This document shows, one piece after another, positions 45,601 to 54,600 of a DNA stretch of 64,000 nucleotides (positions are counted from its first letter, which is position 1; every line of letters starts with the position of its first letter). Source of the DNA: Asterias amurensis (lineage: Eukaryota > Echinodermata > Asteroidea > Forcipulatida > Asteriidae); assembly GCF_032118995.1 (NCBI RefSeq), contig NC_092649.1, positions 18,592,832-18,656,831 of the forward strand, written 5' to 3'. The notes under the pieces were generated by a model. It was not told the origin of the DNA and made no database searches. It saw only the letters and a list, made by a program, of their open reading frames with translations. The position numbers and the translations under genes were made by a program.

Positions 45601-48600
45601 ATGCTCCAGTAGAAATTTACAATTTCCTAATCAGGCACCCTTTCTTTACCAAAGAGTATGCCTTGGTGCCTTTGCCCTTTCAAAAATGAGGCATACACAC
45701 ACATGGGATTCTGACCTCTAGTGCTTAAAAACACTGTTAAAGGTGAAAATTTCCTTCAAATCTCTAACAATTTTGCCGTTTGAAATTGCTTCTTAAAATC
45801 TTTTTTTTTTCCATGCACTAAAACATCAACAGTGTATTGCAATTAGGGAGTAGTGATTAAAAAATCATGAATTTGCTTCTGGAATACAACCAGCAGAACA
45901 TGCGGTACATACAAATCTGGTTCTGTACATATTTGTTAAACCTTATGTGAACATTGTGAATCATTGCAAATGCTAGTGCCAGAGATGTGGCTGGTACCCA
46001 CTGTCATCTCGCTAAAACATGTATGAATTCGCCGTTCTTCATGTGAGCTTGTAAAAATACAGTGACAGTTTCTTGCTGTTTATCTCAGCAATAGAAAACT
46101 TTATTGGACTGAAACTTAATCCCAGCAATAGAAACTGTATGGGACTGAAACTGTTATTGTTATAATTTTACCTAGATATTTATACATTCAGAAATCAGCA
46201 TTAACTTTGACAAAAACAGCATGACGGCAGGATTCCACACTGTTCATGTTGTGGCGCCATGAAGCTGCATTCTTAGTTTGACTGCGCCCCTTTTCTGGGA
46301 CATTGTATTGTAAGCTTTTAATGCACAGTTGACAATTTTGATTTATTTTCGGCAAAATAAACGTTGAGGTGCACAGTGTGTTTTGTTCAGAGCGCTGGTG
46401 GAACTGTTGAGTTATACAAGCAGGCCCGTTTGGCACCAACAACAGTGATTTAAATGCTGGTTGAGTGAACATTATGGTACATCATGTACCAATGGCTCTT
46501 TTATAAGCCAACACTCCTTCAAAAAGATGGTTGCATACACAACTTTAGAATTAGATACTTTGATGTGTGTACATGCACATCCTTGCGCTTACAGCAAACT
46601 GTAGTCAATTCACCGATAAAAAGATGGCCTTACTATCATAATCAAACTACATGTAACTGAATACACAGAATTGTTTAAAGGAACATTACAGTATTGGTTT
46701 TGTTGCTGGCAGTGTAAGCACGTTATGTAATCCACCATACATAAACTGACAAACCTATAGAAATTTGAGACCGATCGACCATCTGGGTCACGATCACGAG
46801 AGAATAGTGAAAAATCGATCACAAATTTTGCATTGCATCGATACCAAAACAAAAATGAATAAACCGCTCACTGAACGATAAACTCCAAACGCGAAATTAG
46901 ATTTTTTATTTGTCATCAAATATAAAATTTCAGACAGAAATATTTCAAGGGTTGTTTTCTACTATCATCATCATTAGGCCGTGTAAGTTTCATGTAAATC
47001 TGTGATCTTCACGATTTTTGTTTCTTACCATTTCTGTAACGTTCCTTTAACAAAAAAAAACAAGTTGATGGAAACTCTTCACTGTTGTTATCTTGAGGTC
47101 AAAGTCAATTTCTGTTTGTCGGGTTGAAATCCGACCTTCCTAATGAGTAATAGAGAATTTAGACCATAGAGTTTAGAGCCCTTTAAAATGAAATTATCCT
47201 CTACCAGGCAACTGTGATTTTGGCGGCAACGAAAGTTCAGGATGCATTGCCTGTGCAAAAACATGCACAGTACATGTATTACATGTAGAATGACTACATT
47301 GGATGTTGATCAACCCCCCCCCCCCCAACTCCCCCCCCCCCCCACCACCATGACTTCCATTATCAACATCAGCAAATACAATCAATCATCTGCATGTGGC
47401 ATCTGCATGACATGCATGAGGTTAAGGTCATAGACCTTGGTAAAAATCCACAATTAAAATACGACCGTGAAAACTTTTTTTTAGCTGCCCACAAGGCTAG
47501 TTGAGAAGTGGTGTTGACTACACCTCATACACATAGATTCTGCGATGTCATTGGTTTATCACTTACAATGTACACTAGAAAGGCGCACCAACTGAGACGT
47601 ACATGTACTATACCATTAGCAACCAATGTACTAGGCCTATACCATTAGCAACCAGGGTGCTGTACCAAGGCATCTCTACATGTATGGGGTGTTATAAAAC
47701 AAATACTGACTGCTTTTTACTTGTGCTTCGGTTAAAATTACGCGCCCTCGGTGATCCCCTGAGCATTCTATTTTTCTCGAGGCGCATTATACATTGTACT
47801 ACAGTATCCCATATCAGTTTTTACTATACCAGTTTTTAAAAGGCAGTGGACACTATTGGTATTTACTCAAAATAATTATTGGCATAAAACCTTTCTTGGT
47901 GACGAGTAATGGGGAGAGGTTGATGGTATAAAACATTGTGAGAAACGACTCATTCTGAAGTGTCATAGTGTTCGAGAAAGAAGTAATTTTCCATGAATTT
48001 GATTTTGAGACCTCAAGTTTCGAACTTGTGGTCTCGAAATCAATCATCTAAACGCACACAACTTCGTGTTACAAGGGTTATTTTTCTTGCTTTATTATCT
48101 TGCAACTTCGATGAACAATTGAGCTCAAATTTTCACATGTTTGTTATTTTATGGATATGTTGAGATACACCAACTGTGAAGGCTAGTCTTTGACAATTAC
48201 CAATAGTGTCCACTGCCTTTAAGTGCCACAAAGACAATGACAAGGGGCACGGAAGCAATAGACCGATCCGTTAAGCTCCGCCCCATTTGACCAATCAAGA
48301 AACCAAAATTGTGAAGACCACAGATTTACAAAAAACTTACACGGTCTAATGATGAGTTTTTTCTCTCTGAAATGTCATATTTGATGAGAAATAAAGAATC
48401 TAACTTTGAGTTTACCGCTCAGTGAGCATTTTATTCATTTTATTTTGGCATCCGATCAATGCAATGCAAAATTTGTATTCGGGTTCACTATTTTCTCATG
48501 ACCCAGATGGCCGATCAATCTCAAACTTCTACAGGTTTGCAGGGCTGTATGCTTCGTTTTTGAAAGGGCAAGGGCACCAAGGCATTTTCGTCTTGGTAAA

Positions 48601-51600
48601 GGGCATCCTATGATGAAATTGCAAATTTGTACTGGAGCATTTCAAGAGCACCAAGGCAATGACCAGGGGACACAGAGGCAATCGCCTTCGTTGCCTCCGT
48701 GAAGTATCAGGCCTGGGTTTGTCAGTTTATGTATGGTGGATTACATAAAGTGCTTACACTGCCAGTCAACTGTTTTGTAGCAAAAACCAATTCTGTAATG
48801 CTCCTTTAAATCAAAAATTAAAAAATAGTTTGAAAGTTTTCTTGTGTACTACCTGAAAACTGAAAGTTCTCTGCTTCTTGTAAGAGAGGTTCTTTCATGT
48901 CTTGGATGGTCTCCTGTATCAGTTTCCGAATCTCCTCTTGTCTCTGATTGGCCAGTTCCTTGAGAGATTCGAATAGCTCCGCCTCACGTTGCCTGGCGTA
49001 GTCTATCCTTCGGGGTGTAATCTGTATGTCTCGCTGCATGTCAAAGGCTGTTGTGATGAACATATTCATGCACTGGAGGTGAAGATCATGGAGGATGTTG
49101 GTGGCTCGTGTGAGGTACAACTGAAGCACCTGGTGCACATAGACCAGTATACCCTGCATGTTGTAAAGTTTCTCCAATCGACTCTGACTCAGGTCGGCCT
49201 CAGTCGGGGACAGGCCTCCTTTGAAGACCGGCCCCTCCGTCGGATCTTTCAGGAATCCCATGCCGCGCAGCTGCCCCTGCAAGATGTCCTGGAACCTTGA
49301 GGGGTTCCTTGGCGCGGGGGACACAGCCCTCGTACTACCTCCTTGATCATCGCCTCGAAAACTCAGGTCCTCATTATTGCTATCATAAGCCGAGTCATCC
49401 CCCACATCCTCCCCACCGTGCGACTGTCTAGGTGAACTCTCCTTGTGAGGGCAGCAGTCTAGAAACAGCACCGGCAAACCAGCAAGGACTAGTCTCAGCT
49501 CCAGCAGGTCATTTTGATCTTCCTTGGTCAGGTAGTCCTTCTCAATCCCAAAGAGCACAATAGGAAGCATTCGCGAAGAGTACTGGTTGTAGAGTTTAAC
49601 CGAGTTCAGGTCTGGGCAGTTGTGGGGTGCGACAACAACCTCGGCCTTCGTGGCAAGCAGCGGATGGTTGAGAGTTACTTCCGTTGTTGCCTGCGCCGTA
49701 CATGGATCACCGAGATCTTCCGGTCTGATTTCAATATCCCGCTGCGGGAGCGCCGTCCAGTTTGTCTCCGGACTGTAATCCCCGTTCAGTAACTCAAAGC
49801 TGTCCATAAGCGTGGTGAGAGAACACCGCCTCTCGGTACCGTACCGGAATCGCAGTGCTCGCCAACTCTTGGCATTGTCTGAGCTATTTGTCACCCGCAG
49901 CAGCTGCTCGCCGAACAGTCTGTTGACAATGGTAGCTTTGGCCGTGTAGGTCTGGCCATAGATCAAAAGGCAAGGTGGATCACTGACAATGGACTTCATA
50001 AAAGATTCATCCTCATCTTGTAATAATAGAGCCGAGACACGCTCTGTATGATAAAGAAGGGAAACAAGAAATTCTTTAAGTTTTCTAGCACAAAAGTTTT
50101 CTTAACCCACATAGATCATAGTGGGCATAGGATTTGAGGCATTGCATGGTGAGGATATTAGGTTTGCGGTAACATAAACACCATGTGTGTATCTACTTGC
50201 CAGGTAGAGTTTGTTCTTTAGAGAACTGTCTTTCTTTATTCTACTACCACGGAGTAGATTTATCGGATGTTCGGTAGACTTCTCAGATCTCAAAAGAACT
50301 GACCTGCTTATTAACTAATACCTGGGCGGAAGGTAGAAAATCGGCTGGGACTACAACTTTTGCTTATATGATCGTAATTAATCGCTCTACCGCGGAGTGA
50401 GTTCTTGAATTGGTCTCAACATTTCGACTAGCTTGCTCTAGTCATCATCAGGAGACTGAGATGACTGGGACTAATGTTGCTTGTACCAAAATGACCATAG
50501 CGGCAGCAAGACTTGAACTACTTCCACTCAACCCAAAAAGGTCAAAGGAATGGTAAATGTCCTAAATTGATATTTTACAAAGTTTTATATTAACCATAGT
50601 ATATTCCTATACATGTACAAAAACCTCTGACTTGCTCTTTATTTTAAAGACACTCTCGAAAACAAAATGACTAGTTCAAAACTCAACATCAAGCCTTTTG
50701 GCCATGTGCTAAAAAAGGGTGCAGATTGAATTTGGTGGGCTCGTAACCAAAAACATGGCTTCAAATAAAAAATTAAAAACTAAAAAGGGAAAAGTAACGA
50801 ATACAAAACACATTATTTTCTTTGTGTCTATTATATCACAAGTCTCTCTTGCCGTAGTCCAATGTCCATTAAATCTAGATTTTGTAAAACGAATTGCAAG
50901 CAAAGAATGTCTTGTAAAGAAACTGACTCTACCTTCAGGAAAAATGCACTTAGTGCCATTGTAAGATCTTGAATAGAATTGCACGCTGTCAATAAATACC
51001 TCTACCTGTATTTATTTTCAATATTTGTTCAGTTCTGAACAGTTCTGAAGCAGTGTCAATAAAGTCTGACTATTGTAAACTAAACAAATTTATTTAAAGT
51101 AACAAATGAGGAGAAGGGAACAGAGCCAAATTTCAGAAACTGTGCATGGCAGGATGTAGTTAAGTTTGCAGTGTTGGGATTAAGCACTCAGAATAACTTA
51201 TTATACAATTCAATTCAATTCAATTACAAATAATTTCCACTTAGAATTTTGCCCAAAGAAATTTACTTATAAATATCAGTGTTTTCTGCAAAACAAGCTG
51301 ATTGATGAGATAGGGCCCAGACCTCCTCCCCTAATTATGGCATTAGAACACCACTTGTGATTGGGTGAACATACACATACATGGCACATCAAGTTCCAAT
51401 GGCTCAGTACACACCAGTATTATTTACAAAGCTCAGACAAAACTAATCCCATAGATCATTTATGAAATCAACCTTGACCCCCAAACCAATTCACATCCAA
51501 CAAATTTTTTTCTGAACTTGAATCCATGTAAAAACAAATGAACAGTGCACATAAATTTTTTAAAACATTACATGAAGATTTTTACCAATTGTTGGCTTTG

Positions 51601-54600
51601 ATTTTCTGACACTATGGTTTATACTTATTCATATAATGAAATTTTGTTTTGACACTTTAACATGTATCACACGGTACTCCGTGTTTTTTTTAGGCACCCT
51701 GCTCAGTTTAATTGTAAAAATAAGGCAACAATAAAGTTGAAATGAAAACGTTGCAAAATGCAACTGATTGCAACGGAAGACTGTAGTGAACATAGTCTAC
51801 ACCAGCCTATGGCATTTTCCCTGGTTTAGGTAAATGCTCCATTACATACATGCATTGAAGTTTGGTATAGACTTGATTGCACATGTCCATGTCGAGGCCA
51901 TGTAGAGGCCATGTAGAACCCAGCTATAGACTGTGAAAGTCTCGCGCGCACCGGAGCGAGAAAACACGACTACTGAAGAACTTTATTTTTTTATGAATCA
52001 AATTTTTGCATTAATTTATTCTTAACCGAATCTAAACAACACAAATACCCTAATAGAGCTTGTTTAAACTAATACACAATTATCGGTTAAAGTCTATGTA
52101 TAGACAAAAGTAAAACTCTGGGACAAGGATGTTTGTTTGATCTTAAATTTTTTGAAACCCCTTTTGTAAATCTACGCCTGAATGTGAAACTACTCAAAGC
52201 TGGTTTATACGCGGACGCACGATGGTCGCAAGGGCGTTAGATGAACGCGTGACGCAGTTTTTAAAGAGGAAGCCGACGCCTAAACGCCCAATGAAAAGGC
52301 TTTTCACCCTGCTCGACCAAAACAAGCGTCTGCGTAAGTATCCTGATCGGAGATGGGCACAAATTCTTAATTTTAACCAAGTAACCTGACCTGAGGTCAA
52401 GTTTAAATATCGGTGTTTCTTCATTATTATGTTGACTTTATTTTTACTTTTATATATGATGTTAATTAGTATTACATTTTTAACAACATATGTCATTTTT
52501 ATAGTCATAAACTACATTAAACTAAAGTAATGGACGAAACAAAATCTCCCCAACGTAAAACTCCATAAGGTTGGGACCACGATGGTCTCGGAAGTTCAAA
52601 TCCGCGCGAGACTTGCACAGTCTTTGAAGCACAGTCACAATAGTAAATACAATATTAATGTTATGAATGCGTTTATCACATTCAACAACAGCACACCATT
52701 TTATGTACAGTGCATTTTGTATAAAATGATTGCTTGAATGGTTAGAATGTACATTTACCTCAATGTATTGTTTTAAAGCAATCGCACAACATCGGTAAAC
52801 AGTATTGTCCAAAGGCCCACACTTTGTGTATCACAACTTAAAAATAACAAACCTGTGAAAATTTTGGCTCAATCGGTCATCGGAGTCGGGAGAAAATAAC
52901 GGGAAAACACACCCTTGTTTCCGCACGTTTCGCCGTGTCTTGACATGTGTTTAAAATAAACCCGTTATTCTCGATATCTAGAATTGATAATTGTTTTAAT
53001 GTTTTCACAAAAAGTAAAGCATTTCATGGAATAATTTTTCAAGGGAAGTCTTTCACATTTACCTTCTGTAAACCCTGTAAGTTATTTGTAAATCTGTGAA
53101 CTTTTAATTTTTGTTCTGTTCAGAAAGTGTCCAATGGCTTTAAGCCCCTCCTACATTACATGTACTCCTGGTTAAATTTACCAGCGAGTTTACTTAAACA
53201 AATTCACGCACTGACTATTGAAACGCTATCAAGTTATGACATTCTCTAACAACTAGAATCCTTCAAGGAAATAAAAATATATATACACTAAGTTTATCTA
53301 AAATATTTACTGGTCTTCATCATAAATCAATCTATTTCTACCTTCATGTTTTTAATTAAACATTTGTTCCTGCTTAGAAAGACACAGGAAATACACTCTG
53401 TACTGCTATGGTTGTGTTTGACTCACATGTAATTTTGTAAGCAGATTTTTTACAGATTGTTTACAACGTCATGCAGGCCTTGAACTTTGCTCTTACAGGG
53501 GCACACAAATTTCTCGCTGGTAAGGGCCACCTCTATGAGGAAAATTTAAATTTGTATTGGAACTTTGCACAGGGTAGCCCGGCAATGGCTGTGGGTGCCG
53601 TCGGTTATTTCTATGCCTGCATGTAAAATGTAAAAGAAGAAATGTGGGGTTTTCTTTTCCCAGTTGGGCCTGAGGGTCGGCTTGGAGTCATCCCTTTTTT
53701 GATCATCAAGCCAGCTTATGACCTTGTTTCAACTACAGACCAAGGACTGTCAAATCCTGATGTATGTTGTATCTTCATGCAAACCAGTCATGCTTTATTA
53801 ATTTCTTTGTCTACTTCAGTTAATTATTAACGAGCTGATATTAGGAGTTGACCCTTGTTTTGGGGTTTTTCCATTTTATTGTGCGCTGAGACCCCTGCAG
53901 ATTGCATAGACTTTGACATTACAGGACTGTCTAAATGCAGATTGGTTTTATTGATTAGGTCCTCCAACTGGCAATAGGAATGGCACTGTCATTACCAAGC
54001 ACCAATTTGCGTTACTTCAATAGTTGGGCCAGTGCATCGCATTTGGGCACTGCCTTAAATTGGTTGACACATGGAGGAATGGTTGACAGGTGTAGTCGTG
54101 TCCGAAACAGCGATTTCGGTAACAGCTTTGGCTAGATTCTTCAATACTATCAGACGCAAGCTTTAGCTGTGGCAAAAGTCGCTATTTCGGACATGGTCTA
54201 TGTCTGAAGTTGGGCCAACCCTAACTACAGATGGGAGAACAATCAAGTTGGGACTCAACTCAATTTGGGAACTCCCTTATATTGGTTGATAGTATTGTCT
54301 GAAGTTGGGATAGTCCCACCTACAGATGGGCAACCATCAAGTTTAAGACTCAACTTAATTTGGGAATTCCGTTAAATTGGCTGACAGTTTGAAGTTGGGA
54401 AGTTGTCAGTATCGTTCATTCTTTTACAGTTGTCAAATTACATGCCTATAAATAAATGGCTAATGTTTCTGTTTCATTTTTACACACAGAAGAAGAATCA
54501 CTGTACTATGTTAGTGTGCTACTTTAACATTTTGCTGGTTAATATGGACAATTGGACTTGACTGAAAAAAAAGAACTATCAACAGCCAACTTAAGTGGAC

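Noticed and set aside
48989..49300. 103-codon plus-strand frame
   Set aside because: It is a shadow of the strongly conserved DSTYK exon 2 on the other strand.
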